DNA from: Fibrobacter sp.
GTDB taxonomy: Bacteria; Fibrobacterota; Fibrobacteria; Fibrobacterales; Fibrobacteraceae
Assembly (NCBI GenBank): GCA_017550445.1
Contig: JAFZOV010000042.1
Location: 1 to 64,000 of the forward strand
Direction: 5' to 3'
Length of the DNA: 64,000 nt
Part shown: piece after piece, positions 36,904-45,828 of the stretch
How positions within the stretch are numbered: the stretch's first letter is position 1
How the letters are laid out: the number at the start of each line of letters is the position of its first letter
Position numbers and translations under genes: made by a program
The notes under the pieces: model-generated
What the model was told of the DNA's origin: nothing
Database searches by the model: none
Seen by the model: the letters and a program-made list of their open reading frames with translations, nothing else

Positions 36904-39135
36904 CTAGAACCACATCTTTGTTTCAACAGCGAAGTAATGGCCTTTCCAGTCGTTTTCCGAAAGGAATTCGTCGGTACTGGTCATCCACTTGTAGCGGAAG
37001 TGCAAGCCTGCACGGGGAGTGAAGTCCCAATCGAGGCCGAAACCAAGAGCTGTCTGGGTGATATCAATCGGGGCCTCTTCATAAATGTAGGCACCCTTCT
37101 TATACGCAGCCGGATAAGCCGAGCCCGACACCGGCAAGCTAGCGTCAATAGTGCGAATCACATAAGCGTTAGGAGCACAAATCTTTTCGAGACCAAGAAT
37201 CAGCAAGCCGTGAATGGTAGAAGTAATCGCCACGGCCGGTTCAGACTGGACGAACCAATCCCAGGCAAGCATATCCTTCTGGTTCGGGCTATAGGCAAGC
37301 GGAGAGAAGGTGGTCGACACACCGGACAATGCTGTATAGACAGACATCATAATGTTACGCTGGATTCCAAAGAAGTGGCCCACTTCGTAACCGGCATCAA
37401 GAACCAAGCTAACGTTCCACTTGGCATGCTGCGGGGCATCTTCTGCGGCAGCTTCTTCAGCAGAATTGTAAGGTACAAAACCTTCCCAGAGTTCCCAGGT
37501 ACCACCACGGAGACCACCTTCGCGGTTATTAAGCTTGTCGGTAGACTTGGCACCGACGCGGGCTACGTTACGAGCCTTTTCGCTACCGTTACCGGAGTCA
37601 GCCGTAAAGAGAGTCTTGAACTTTGTCCAGGAATTGGAAGATTCCCACATGGCACGACCATTCAAGTTATACTTGAAGTCGATCATGTCATCGCCCTTTT
37701 CAAGCTGGCGATGGATACCGTACTGCACGTCAAAACGGCCCAGTTCAATCTGCGGTTCCACCTTGATGTTTGCACCGACCATGTTCGGGCCATAACGGAA
37801 GGTACCGGCACCTACATAGAACTTATCCTGGCGCCAAGTGCGATAGCGAGACGGATCCGTCATGCCAAAGGGAGAATAGAAATCCGGAGTCAAGTAGACA
37901 GCTTCAACAGTAATGGGTTCCCAATGCTTGTCCTGTGCCTTGATATACAGGCCGAAAGCCGGGGTCGAATTGCCGCTGGAATAGTAATCCTTTTCGTTCT
38001 TGGCATAAATTTCTTCGCTTTCAATCGGCTTGAACTTCGTGGAATCATCCCAGCTCAAGGCCAGATCCATCATCAAGTAGAACTTGGGAGTCAAGTTACC
38101 CTTGATGTCGATAGAAGCCACATGGTTGTCGACAATGTATGGGTTTCCGTCGGCATCCTTGAAAGTATATTCAGGTTCATAAATGGCGGTATTTTCAAAG
38201 GTCACGCCCAAGTAGTTCGCACCAACCGTCATGTCGGCACCAGCCACTTCAATTTTTTCCTTGGCAATACGGCCATGATAAACCATACCGTCAAAGTCAT
38301 AGGTACCGACCATTTCCAGTTCGCCCGGCTGACCGCCCAACATTCTGGTACCGTCACGAGTAGCAATGTCGGCATCCATAGGCTGGGACAGCATGAACTG
38401 AGCCTTCATGTTATACGGAAGGGTGTGGACATCCAGGAACAAACCACCGAAGGAGCGGTTGGTCCAGAATGCACGGCCACCTTCCTTAACAGGGTGGAAG
38501 TTCTTTTCTTTATAGTAGGTGCTCACGACCTTTTCGTCTTCGAAGGTTTCGTACTGCGAAGCGAAACGGGCCATGGTTTCACGTTCCCACATGGTAAGGG
38601 GGCTACTGTTTGCCCAGATAACGCCACCGGCCTGGAAGGTCGCGCCGAAACCGCCTGCACGGACATCGATGCCGGCCAGCATATTTTCATTGGTTGCAAT
38701 ACCATAGTAGTCTGTCCAGTGGCCGAAGGGAACACGTTCCGCATGGTTAAACTCACCGGAGTTGGGCTGCTTCGCATTCGAATTCTGGAAATAACCAGAG
38801 AAATCGAACGGCAAGTACAGGTTAGAGAACACCGTCAAGAAAGAAGACGGAGAAACAACGATACCCACATTCAATGCAGACTGAACAATCGTACGTTCAC
38901 GGTCATTCAACTGCAAATCAGAAGCTTCGTAATAATCAAAATGCTTTAGACGCATGGTCAGGTCACCCGAAATGGCAACCGGACGGTCATCTTTACCGAC
39001 AACGGTAGATGCGGCGTATTCTGCCAGGGAGTCCATGCGGGCATCCACACGTTCCAGTTGTTCTTCGGGGGTTTCAACAGCCCATGAAGCTGCAGTCAAC
39101 AAGCCCAAAGCTAAGTAGCTTATTCTTTTATGCAT
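36904..39135 (-). CDS. Outer-membrane beta-barrel protein A of the cellulose operon
   Basis: 743 residues starting at the ATG preceded by GAGGATG; an in-frame ATG four codons upstream overlaps the stop of the previous gene in TAATG, so the start is open to doubt. A signal peptide (about 1-19) is followed by a helical EEQLERVDARMDSLAEY stretch (25-40) and then beta strands ending AVETKMWF, with terminal Phe. NSSPLTMWERETM (176-188) aligns with the SPLTVY motif of barrels B and C, so the three genes probably arose by duplication. It is second in the operon, after the CBM11-like protein. Confidence 0.82.
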   Translation of the reverse strand: MHKRISYLALGLLTAASWAVETPEEQLERVDARMDSLAEYAASTVVGKDDRPVAISGDLTMRLKHFDYYEASDLQLNDRERTIVQSALNVGIVVSPSSFLTVFSNLYLPFDFSGYFQNSNAKQPNSGEFNHAERVPFGHWTDYYGIATNENMLAGIDVRAGGFGATFQAGGVIWANSSPLTMWERETMARFASQYETFEDEKVVSTYYKEKNFHPVKEGGRAFWTNRSFGGLFLDVHTLPYNMKAQFMLSQPMDADIATRDGTRMLGGQPGELEMVGTYDFDGMVYHGRIAKEKIEVAGADMTVGANYLGVTFENTAIYEPEYTFKDADGNPYIVDNHVASIDIKGNLTPKFYLMMDLALSWDDSTKFKPIESEEIYAKNEKDYYSSGNSTPAFGLYIKAQDKHWEPITVEAVYLTPDFYSPFGMTDPSRYRTWRQDKFYVGAGTFRYGPNMVGANIKVEPQIELGRFDVQYGIHRQLEKGDDMIDFKYNLNGRAMWESSNSWTKFKTLFTADSGNGSEKARNVARVGAKSTDKLNNREGGLRGGTWELWEGFVPYNSAEEAAAEDAPQHAKWNVSLVLDAGYEVGHFFGIQRNIMMSVYTALSGVSTTFSPLAYSPNQKDMLAWDWFVQSEPAVAITSTIHGLLILGLEKICAPNAYVIRTIDASLPVSGSAYPAAYKKGAYIYEEAPIDITQTALGFGLDWDFTPRAGLHFRYKWMTSTDEFLSENDWKGHYFAVETKMWF

Positions 39136-39146
39136 GAACATCCTCA

Positions 39147-39872
39147 TTAAAACTCATTACGGAACGGATAGTTAGCCGGACCCATGTATTCAGGCTTAGT
39201 CTTCTTGATGACGATATCATCGAGCCAAACCTTAAACGCGGTATTTTCGTCTTTACGGACTTCGATACGGAACCCCTTGAAGTTGGCCCAGCTAAAGGGG
39301 AGCATGACTTCACGGGTGTTCTTGGCATCCCAGTACACACCGGTTTCACCGAATGTCTTGAGGGGGATGCTGAAGTGTTTCCATTCCTTGGTGATATCAC
39401 CAAAGCTCTTAGAACGAAGCTTGACCTGGAGGGATTCGCCGTTGCTCTTGACACCGTCGTCCAGCAACACGAACAGGGCGTTTTCGCCACCTTCGGCACC
39501 CTTAATCCAGAATTCCAAAGCACCGTCTTCGAAATACGGAGTCAAGTCCACAGAACCCGCAATACAGATAGCCACACCGGAGTAGTCGCTAGCAATGAGT
39601 TCGACCTGCATTGCCAGATCGCCTTCCATAGCACCAGCAGCATCGGTCATAAAGGGTTCGGGGTTTTCACGGGGGTACTGGTAAGTGTATCCACCACCGC
39701 GAGGAATGCCTTCGCGCATCACAATCGAGGCGACATCCTTGTTCTGCTGGAACGGCTTAGGTTCCTTGGGGGTAAAACGCAACACGTCACGGTCACGATA
39801 ATCACTAAAACTAGCCGAAGCAATGGACACAGATGCCAAGACTGCAGCGATAGCAAAAGATGGTATTCGCAT
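39147..39872 (-). CDS. Secreted CBM11-like protein, first gene of the barrel operon
   Basis: 241 residues. Signal peptide 1-20 (ASA). The mature protein is almost wholly one beta-jelly-roll resembling CBM11: MQVELIAS, GALEFWIKG, a WKHFSIPLKTF strand and the closing FKVWLDDIVIKK. It has no sorting domain and ends NEF. GGAG precedes the ATG. Binding of a beta-glucan is the likely role. As promoter-proximal gene it may be produced in excess of the barrels. It diverges from the GH5_4 gene over 216 bases containing a perfect palindrome. Confidence 0.8.
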   Translation of the reverse strand: MRIPSFAIAAVLASVSIASASFSDYRDRDVLRFTPKEPKPFQQNKDVASIVMREGIPRGGGYTYQYPRENPEPFMTDAAGAMEGDLAMQVELIASDYSGVAICIAGSVDLTPYFEDGALEFWIKGAEGGENALFVLLDDGVKSNGESLQVKLRSKSFGDITKEWKHFSIPLKTFGETGVYWDAKNTREVMLPFSWANFKGFRIEVRKDENTAFKVWLDDIVIKKTKPEYMGPANYPFRNEF

Positions 39873-40017
39873 AGAAAATCTCCAATCATGCGGAAATTTA
39901 ACTTATTTTTCGACGAAAGAATGTTAAATTCACTTAATATGCTATGATTCCGCACTTTTAGCAAAGGTAAGTATAGATTTTTAAGAAAATATTTTCGTAT
40001 CTTACCGCCCAATAATC

Positions 40018-40033
40018 GTTTACACACGTAAAC
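40018..40033. promoter_or_regulatory. Perfect palindrome GTTTAC-N4-GTAAAC in the divergent promoter region
   Basis: The 6-bp half-sites are exact inverses with spacer ACAC. The site lies between the CBM11-barrel operon and the GH5_4 gene, about 55 bases from the GH5_4 start. A dimeric regulator could act on both; identity unknown. Confidence 0.4.
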
Positions 40034-40088
40034 CCGAAAAAAGAAAATCGGCAATTCTCCTTGGTGAAAATAAATCTAGATTAAGGGC

Positions 40089-41246
40089 ATGAATATTAAA
40101 AAGACTCCCCTATTTTTGCTTGTAGCACTTGCATTCTCGCTAAGCGCCTGTGGCAGTTCCGACGGAGACGGCAACATTACCGCCCCCAACAAAACGAATT
40201 CTTCTGCAGAAGAAACAGACCCCTCTTCATCGGGGTCACAAACGCCAGGGTCATCGGCCACGACTGCAACCATCGACTATTCCAGAGGACGGTTGATGAA
40301 CGCCCGTATTGGCAAGGGTATCAACATGGGCAACACCTTCGATGCCACCTGTGAAGCCTGCTGGGGAGCAGGCCCTGTAGAACTTGAGCAGGTTCAAGCC
40401 ATTGCCGCCGCCGGATTCAATTCCATAAGGCTCCCCGTCCGCTGGGATGACGAAGCGCTCATGGGAGCCCCCTACACCATCACCCCCGCCTATCTGGCCC
40501 GCGTCAAGGAAGTCGTCGGCTGGATTAACGGTGCAGGCCTTATCGCTATCATCAACATGCACCATCATCAATCCTTCCTCAACAGCACCAATGCCGCAAA
40601 CGAGGAAGCGCATCTTATCCGCGTAGCCGAAATCTGGCGACAGGTGGCGACCTACTTTGCAGATGTGAGTGCAGACTCGTTGATATTCGAACTGTTCAAC
40701 GAACCTCGCGATGGCGTTTCCGCCGATGCACACAACAAGATGATTGAACAGACTTTCCCGATTATCCGATCCATTAGCCCCGACCGTACCGTAATGTTCG
40801 GAAGCAACGACTACAACGCCTATACCGGCATTCGTAGATTAAAACTCCCTGCCGACGGAAACATCATCTTTACCCCTCATTATTACCTCCCTGCCAACTA
40901 CGCCCTGCAAGGAGAAAATTACCAGTGCCCTGATGTCATAACGACATGGGATGGGACAAAGGCCGAAAAAGAAGCCATGGAAAATGACTTCGACAAGATG
41001 ATCGAACTCGCCAACCAATATTACCCCGGAGGACTCCCCATCAACATCGGGGAATTCGGAGCTACGGAATGTGGCGGAATCCCTTCAAGAGTCAAGTGGG
41101 TAACGAATTTTGTTAAACTAGCCAAGGAACGTGGAATCAGCTGGAACTACTGGGGATTCACGAATGTTGGCGGTTACGAAATCTATGACAAGGACGTCAC
41201 CGAGACCTGGTCGGACACCGAAACCCTGAACGCCTTGCTTAAGTAA
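40089..41246 (+). CDS. Lipoprotein endoglucanase, GH5 (subfamily 4-like)
   Basis: 385 residues. The lipobox is LSAC (Cys21), followed by a Ser/Pro/Thr linker (22-60). The GH5 domain (about 62-380) begins GKGINMGNTFDA, which is typical of subfamily 4, and has the acid/base Glu205 in FNEP and the nucleophile Glu322 in NIGEFGA; NMHHH and TPHYY strands are also present. It should cleave beta-1,4-glucans such as cellulose, mixed-linkage glucan or xyloglucan. AAGGG lies before the ATG. It is transcribed alone, divergently from the barrel operon, and followed by a strong terminator. Confidence 0.93.
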   Translation: MNIKKTPLFLLVALAFSLSACGSSDGDGNITAPNKTNSSAEETDPSSSGSQTPGSSATTATIDYSRGRLMNARIGKGINMGNTFDATCEACWGAGPVELEQVQAIAAAGFNSIRLPVRWDDEALMGAPYTITPAYLARVKEVVGWINGAGLIAIINMHHHQSFLNSTNAANEEAHLIRVAEIWRQVATYFADVSADSLIFELFNEPRDGVSADAHNKMIEQTFPIIRSISPDRTVMFGSNDYNAYTGIRRLKLPADGNIIFTPHYYLPANYALQGENYQCPDVITTWDGTKAEKEAMENDFDKMIELANQYYPGGLPINIGEFGATECGGIPSRVKWVTNFVKLAKERGISWNYWGFTNVGGYEIYDKDVTETWSDTETLNALLK

Positions 41247-41270
41247 AAAAATCCGCTTTATGCAACAGAG

Positions 41271-41298
41271 CACCCCGGCACTAGCCGGGGTGCGTTTT
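41271..41298 (+). terminator. Terminator of the GH5_4 gene
   Basis: CACCCCGGC-ACTA-GCCGGGGTG, a perfect 9-bp stem followed by CGTTTTTG. Confidence 0.92.
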
Positions 41299-41319
41299 TG
41301 TATTCCGCTAGAAAAGGAA

Positions 41320-41340
41320 ATCCCGGAACAAGTCCGGGAT
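41320..41340. repeat. REP-like hairpin with TGACA flank
   Basis: ATCCCGGA-ACAAG-TCCGGGAT followed by GACATC. It has no T-run for either gene and resembles hairpins at 20714, 25839 and 55467 in its loop and TGACA-type flank. Confidence 0.5.
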
Positions 41341-41381
41341 GACATCAACGGGTTATCCAGTATATTATCAATAAAAAAACG

Positions 41382-41404
41382 AAGACCCCCTAAAAGGGAG
41401 CCTT
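41382..41404 (-). terminator. Terminator of the second GH5_2 gene
   Basis: On the minus strand AAGGCTCCC-TTTT-AGGGGGTCTT forms an imperfect stem followed by CGTTTTTTT. It lies about 25 bases past the stop. Confidence 0.7.
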
Positions 41405-41429
41405 CATAGGAATTACTTTAGCGGACCGA

Positions 41430-43616
41430 TTAACGGTTCACGAACCACTGAGACTTAATGGTCGAACCCTGACGCATACGCACGATGTAAGTGCCAGCCG
41501 GAATGGTCGAGGCGTCGAAACCGACGGTATGCATGCCAGCCGAGAGATTCTGGTCAAGGAGAGTCTTGACACGGAGACCCTTGACGCTGTAGACATCCAC
41601 GACGACACGGCCAGACTTGACAAGGCCCAAGGTCACATTTTCGCGACCAACCTTCAAGCTAGAGCTGAGTGCCGGAGCAGCAAGCTGCTTGATGGCTACA
41701 GGCGGAGTATAGCCGGGGATAGTTGTCGGAGCGACCACAGAAATTGCGGTTCCACTACCCGTCAAATTGAACATTGCAATACCAATCTTGGAATCTGCAA
41801 CACCATCAGTCAAGACGCACAAAATTGTAACACTACCCGTATGGGCGCCATCAGGGGTATATGTCAATGTCGTGCTGTCACTGCTCAATTCCAATTTACC
41901 CGGATAGTCGGGAGCCAAGTAGCCCGTTCTGAACTTGACGACATCACCATCGGCGTCAGTTGCACGCATCGTCGTAAGGGAAATATCGATAGGATTCGTA
42001 TTGGGCTTGTTACCCATATTAGCCTTGGCATAGATGCCCGGAGCCATATTCTGGCAAAGAAGCTTTACCGTAGCAGTAGCCGTACCATTCACATTTTTGA
42101 CGGTATAAGTCAAAGTAACTTCGCCCTGACCGGCAGGAGTAAAGGTAAGGGTATCTTCCTTACTCGTGACAGTACCGCCAGAAACCTTAGCTTCGGTCAC
42201 GGAAAGAGACTTAGCTTCTCTAGATTCCGGGTTAGAAGCACCCAGCTTAGCCAAGGTGAATTTAGTCGGATTCTTGTAGCTTACCGCAATAGTCGTATCT
42301 TTAAGGATCGGCTTACGCTTGGTCATCTTGACCACGATGCGTTCCTTGATAGTGACATCACCTTTTTTTACACTATAGCTAATAACAACCTTTTCGGGAG
42401 AGCCGTATTCGGCGCTCTGGAAGGTGATAGAGTTATCGGTCTTGGTCACCGTACCAGAATTGGACGAGACTTCAGAAATAGCACCACTGATTCCCAGTTC
42501 CGAGGAGAAAGTCTTGGAGCCACCTTCATCAAGACTAGTCGAAATAGAGTTACCCAGCGGATGAGACGAAGGCACGAAAGAGGTCCACTTATTGCTACTC
42601 ATGTACGCAGCAAAAACACCTGCCGTCGTATTAGTACCCGAGAATCTGGACTTGGCAGCATCCAAGTTCGTCGTATTGGTGCCTTCGGGGAACATGGCAG
42701 AAGACTGCTTGTCCGGACCGGCAAACCACATACAGCCGCTAATCTTGTTCTGGTCCATCCAAGAACGCCAACCAGAAGCATCACTCACGCTGCCATCGCC
42801 ATTAGCACCGGTAGCACCCCATTCTGTAACGAAAGTCGGCGTACTGGTAGCCTTGTTACTCTTGTAACTATCGTGGCCTGCGCCAGCATAAAAGTGCAGG
42901 GTATAGGCGATATTCTTATAAGTGTTGTGCAAGCCTTGTGCTTCCTGTTCACTGGGCTTGGACGAATAAAAGTTCGTACCGACAACAATCAAGTTCTCAT
43001 TGCCTGCGCCACGGATAGCGCCAGCCACGGCCTTTGCGTAATTATTGATATCACTAGCAGAGGCGCTGACCGGTTCATTGTAAATTTCCCAAATCAGGTT
43101 CGGAACACCCTTGTATTCGGTAGCCATTTCTTCGAAGAATTTTTTCGCTTCGCTAGTTTCAGAATGAGCATTATGAGAATGCCAGTCCACAATCACGTAA
43201 ATATCGTTTTCGATAGCGGCATCGACGATTTGCTTCATCAGAGCCTTGGTCAAGCCCTTGTAATCGGAACCCGTAGAAAGGTAACCGTAACTGGTCACAC
43301 CCTGGTTGCCATCAGACTGAGAAATCGGTTCCTTATTTTCGCCATAGTACTTAATGGCCATCGGAGCACGGATAACGCCGATATTGAAGTTGAGAGCAAA
43401 CCATTCGACGGTAATGGGGTCGAACAAAACAGCCGGATCACCCGTAGACCAGAAAAGACTCGGTCCCTTGAGCTGAATCGGAGTACTTGTACCCGTCTTT
43501 TCACCACAAATGTTGGTGCCACAAGCAACAAGCCTGCCAAAATGGCTTACCGGTCCCGCAAATGAACACAGGGATGCAGCCAAAAGAATCCCAGTCAATT
43601 TTTTTGCTATCGACAT
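41430..43616 (-). CDS. Secreted endoglucanase, GH5 (subfamily 2-like), with Ig/cadherin-like modules and sorting domain
   Basis: 728 residues from the ATG with GAGG seven bases upstream. A signal peptide (1-20) precedes a GH5_2 domain (about 22-345) with acid/base Glu181 in IYNEP, nucleophile Glu265 in VTEWGA, plus DWHSH and TLHFYAG. Next come two or three beta-sandwich modules of Ig/cadherin type (about 360-640; TFTPAGQGEVTLTYTV and TLTYTPDGAHTGSVTI show the repeat). The C-terminal sorting domain (about 655-728) has VDVYSVKGLRV...IPAGTYIVRM and ends FVNR. Endoglucanase G of F. succinogenes has a broadly similar plan, but I do not assign the symbol. A CRP-like site lies upstream. Confidence 0.93.
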   Translation of the reverse strand: MSIAKKLTGILLAASLCSFAGPVSHFGRLVACGTNICGEKTGTSTPIQLKGPSLFWSTGDPAVLFDPITVEWFALNFNIGVIRAPMAIKYYGENKEPISQSDGNQGVTSYGYLSTGSDYKGLTKALMKQIVDAAIENDIYVIVDWHSHNAHSETSEAKKFFEEMATEYKGVPNLIWEIYNEPVSASASDINNYAKAVAGAIRGAGNENLIVVGTNFYSSKPSEQEAQGLHNTYKNIAYTLHFYAGAGHDSYKSNKATSTPTFVTEWGATGANGDGSVSDASGWRSWMDQNKISGCMWFAGPDKQSSAMFPEGTNTTNLDAAKSRFSGTNTTAGVFAAYMSSNKWTSFVPSSHPLGNSISTSLDEGGSKTFSSELGISGAISEVSSNSGTVTKTDNSITFQSAEYGSPEKVVISYSVKKGDVTIKERIVVKMTKRKPILKDTTIAVSYKNPTKFTLAKLGASNPESREAKSLSVTEAKVSGGTVTSKEDTLTFTPAGQGEVTLTYTVKNVNGTATATVKLLCQNMAPGIYAKANMGNKPNTNPIDISLTTMRATDADGDVVKFRTGYLAPDYPGKLELSSDSTTLTYTPDGAHTGSVTILCVLTDGVADSKIGIAMFNLTGSGTAISVVAPTTIPGYTPPVAIKQLAAPALSSSLKVGRENVTLGLVKSGRVVVDVYSVKGLRVKTLLDQNLSAGMHTVGFDASTIPAGTYIVRMRQGSTIKSQWFVNR

Positions 43617-43744
43617 AAAAAACCTCATTTAAAAATTTTCTCAGTAAAAATAATCACTTATTTTTTAATTAAAAGACTTTTTTTGTAAAAACTCTGTTTC
43701 TTACTGTATACAGCAGCCCATTTTTCGTTTTCAAAGTGTTCCCC

Positions 43745-43758
43745 GTGATATAAATCAC
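43745..43758. promoter_or_regulatory. CRP-like site upstream of the GH5_2 cellulase
   Basis: GTGA-TATAAA-TCAC is a perfect inverted repeat matching the core of the CRP consensus, 129 bases upstream of the cellulase start. A further palindrome CTGTATACAG is at 43704-43713. Both lie in an AT-rich gap between lpxA and the cellulase. Confidence 0.4.
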
Positions 43759-43802
43759 CCCGAAAACCGTGGACTTTTTTTAGAAAAATTTACGATTGGA
43801 AA

Positions 43803-44570
43803 CTAGGGTCGAACGAGGGTTCCGCCCCAGTGCTCATCGAAAAAGGAACGGAACAATGTTTCTGGCCCATTTTTCAGTTCTTCGATGACCTCGGCCACGG
43901 GACGACCGCTACGGTAAAGTTCGCGGTAGGCACGAGAAAGCGCCTGGATCCGTTCTTCGGGGAAACTTTCAGGATGCAGGCGCAGAGCGTGCAGATTCAA
44001 GGCTCCGTAGCGAATGGGGTTGCCCGACGCCTTAGTGCACGGGGGAACGTCGCGGTCTACCTTATGGGTGCCGCCCACAAAGGCGTAAGCGCCCACCTGA
44101 TTGCGCTGCTGAATGGCGGTTACGCCACCAATGGTCGCATATTCACCGATGCGCACATGGCCGCCAAGCTGGCAGCCGTTCGCGATAACGACACCTTCGC
44201 GAATGTCGCAGTCATGGGCGATATGTGAGTAGGCCATTACAAGCACCTTGTTTGCCACATGGGTGCAACCGCCGCCTTGTACCGTGCCACGATTAAGCGT
44301 ACAATATTCGCGAATTGTGCAATTTTCGCCAATTTCGAGGCGAGTGGGTTCACCGGCGTACTTTAAATCTTGCGGAGGCCCGCCTAAAATGGCTCCATCG
44401 TAAACATGGGTGTTTTTACCGATAGTAACGCCACCGTATACGTGAACGCGAGATTCCAAAACGACACCTTCGGCAATTTCTGCACCGGCATCGACCAAGC
44501 ACCAGGGGCCAACAACGGCTGTTTCATGGACTTTAGCGGATGGGTGTACGAATGCGGACGGGTGGATCAT
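43803..44570 (-). CDS. lpxA: UDP-N-acetylglucosamine acyltransferase LpxA
   Basis: 255 residues, a normal LpxA size. The N-terminal two thirds are hexapeptide repeats forming a left-handed beta-helix (VHPSAKVHETAVVG and onward) and contain the catalytic His119 in SHIAHDC; the C-terminal third is helical, including PEERIQALSRAYREL. LpxA performs the first step of lipid A synthesis, so the cell has a lipid A outer membrane. The gene stands alone, without fabZ, lpxD or lpxB beside it. The ATG lacks a clear Shine-Dalgarno. Upstream lies a repeat element. Confidence 0.96.
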   Translation of the reverse strand: MIHPSAFVHPSAKVHETAVVGPWCLVDAGAEIAEGVVLESRVHVYGGVTIGKNTHVYDGAILGGPPQDLKYAGEPTRLEIGENCTIREYCTLNRGTVQGGGCTHVANKVLVMAYSHIAHDCDIREGVVIANGCQLGGHVRIGEYATIGGVTAIQQRNQVGAYAFVGGTHKVDRDVPPCTKASGNPIRYGALNLHALRLHPESFPEERIQALSRAYRELYRSGRPVAEVIEELKNGPETLFRSFFDEHWGGTLVRP

Positions 44571-44586
44571 AGACGAGAATATAGCA

Positions 44587-44710
44587 ATTCAGAGTTCAGA
44601 ATTCGGAATTCAGAGTTTAAAATTCCAAAATGAAAAATCTATTTATTTAATTGGGCGGCTTCGCCGCGATTATTTCGTTTCATAATTCCGAAATCCGAAT
44701 TCCGATTTTT
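44587..44710. repeat. Intergenic inverted low-complexity element with GCGGC/GCCGC hairpin (copy A)
   Basis: The central hairpin GCGGC-TTC-GCCGC (44655-44667) is flanked by arms made of repeated GAATTC-type words: left AGAATTCGGAATTCAGAG and right CCGAAATCCGAATTCCG. It fills the divergent gap between lpxA and a glycosyltransferase, so the two promoters must lie in or beside it. Confidence 0.6.
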
Positions 44711-44724
44711 CTACATTTTTCCAC

Positions 44725-45828
44725 ATGGGTGGCATAATCATTACATGCCTTACTGCGCTGTACGTGCTGTTGTTCCTATTCTTTATAATAGGTGTTATTC
44801 GCACACATCGTTACAGAGGTCCGAAAGCTACCCCGAGCGTGACCGTAGTGGTGCCAATGCGAAACGAAGAAGAATTCGCACAACGCACCCTGGAAGCCCT
44901 CGCCGAACAAGATTACGTGGGCGAATGGGAAGTGATTTGCGTAGACGACCGCTCTACGGATTCTACCCGTGAAATTTTGGAGAAATTCGCCGCCACGCAC
45001 CCCAAATTCAAGGTACTTTCCCTTTCGCCGGATTTGCCGCAAATCGCAAGCCCCAAGAAACGCGCTCTCGAAAGTGCCTTCAAGATTGCAAAATACGATG
45101 TACTTTTGACCATGGACGCCGACTGCATTCCTCGCAAAAGCTGGATTACGGCCATGGCAGGCCGATTCATCGACGGCATCTGCATTGTGCAAGGTCCCAA
45201 GCAGAACAACGGAAGCCGCACGCTCCCCCACCTGTACCAAAAACTGGAAACGCTTGGCTACACCGCCATGGAAGCCGCCGGTTTCAGCTGGGGACACCCG
45301 ATTGTGGCAAGTGCGGCATGCCTCGCCTACAAGAAGGACCTGTTCTTTGCTGTTGGCGGCTTCGGTGACCTGGTGAACCTTTCGAGCGGCGACGACGACA
45401 TGCTCATCCACAAGATGATGAAAATCCCCGGTACCAGGGTCTGCTACAATTTGGATAAGGACGCCGTGATTGAAACCGCCCCGGTGCACACGTGGAAACA
45501 GCTTTTTAACCAGCGCGCCCGCTGGAGCAGCAACGGCACCAACTACGAAAGCAAGGCATACATTCTGCTGCTGACGCTGATTTACACCTACTACATCTGG
45601 ATGTTCATTAGCCCCTGGTGCGTGCTACTTTTGGATTGCCCGTGGCAGTGGTGCGTATTCAGCATTCTGCCCAAGATTTTAGTGGATTTCGTATTCCTGA
45701 TGATTGCCTCTTGGAAGTTGCACGCCAAGCGCAAGATGCTTGCATTCCTGCCCACCGAAATCATTCAGGTTCCGATGATTGTATTCGCCGTACCCGCAGG
45801 GATTACAGGTTTATTCCGCTGGAAGTGA
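44725..45828 (+). CDS. Membrane glycosyltransferase, family GT2
   Basis: 367 residues. An N-terminal membrane helix (about 3-24) is followed by a GT2 domain with VPMRNEE, VDDRSTDSTRE, the metal-binding DADC, the acceptor motif GDDDM and QRARW, the full set for a processive or ceramide-glucosyltransferase-like GT2. Two or three membrane segments (about 275-345) close the protein. It probably transfers sugar to a lipid or polymer at the inner membrane; the product is unknown. It has no Shine-Dalgarno and is immediately followed by a hairpin repeat. It is convergent with cca. Confidence 0.9.
   Translation: MGGIIITCLTALYVLLFLFFIIGVIRTHRYRGPKATPSVTVVVPMRNEEEFAQRTLEALAEQDYVGEWEVICVDDRSTDSTREILEKFAATHPKFKVLSLSPDLPQIASPKKRALESAFKIAKYDVLLTMDADCIPRKSWITAMAGRFIDGICIVQGPKQNNGSRTLPHLYQKLETLGYTAMEAAGFSWGHPIVASAACLAYKKDLFFAVGGFGDLVNLSSGDDDMLIHKMMKIPGTRVCYNLDKDAVIETAPVHTWKQLFNQRARWSSNGTNYESKAYILLLTLIYTYYIWMFISPWCVLLLDCPWQWCVFSILPKILVDFVFLMIASWKLHAKRKMLAFLPTEIIQVPMIVFAVPAGITGLFRWK

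Noticed and set aside
36937..38949. Plus-strand open frame of 670 codons opposite the barrel A gene
   Set aside because: It is the antisense frame of a signal-peptide-bearing barrel with proper ribosome site. Its composition (His/Arg/Val-rich, no domain) is that of a shadow frame.
41529..43565. Plus-strand open frame of 678 codons opposite the GH5_2 gene
   Set aside because: Shadow of a gene with intact GH5 catalytic motifs; Arg/Ser/His-rich without recognisable structure.
43745..43758. Firm CRP site
   Set aside because: No CRP-family gene is in the window and short AT-rich palindromes arise by chance, so it is listed only as a low-confidence candidate.
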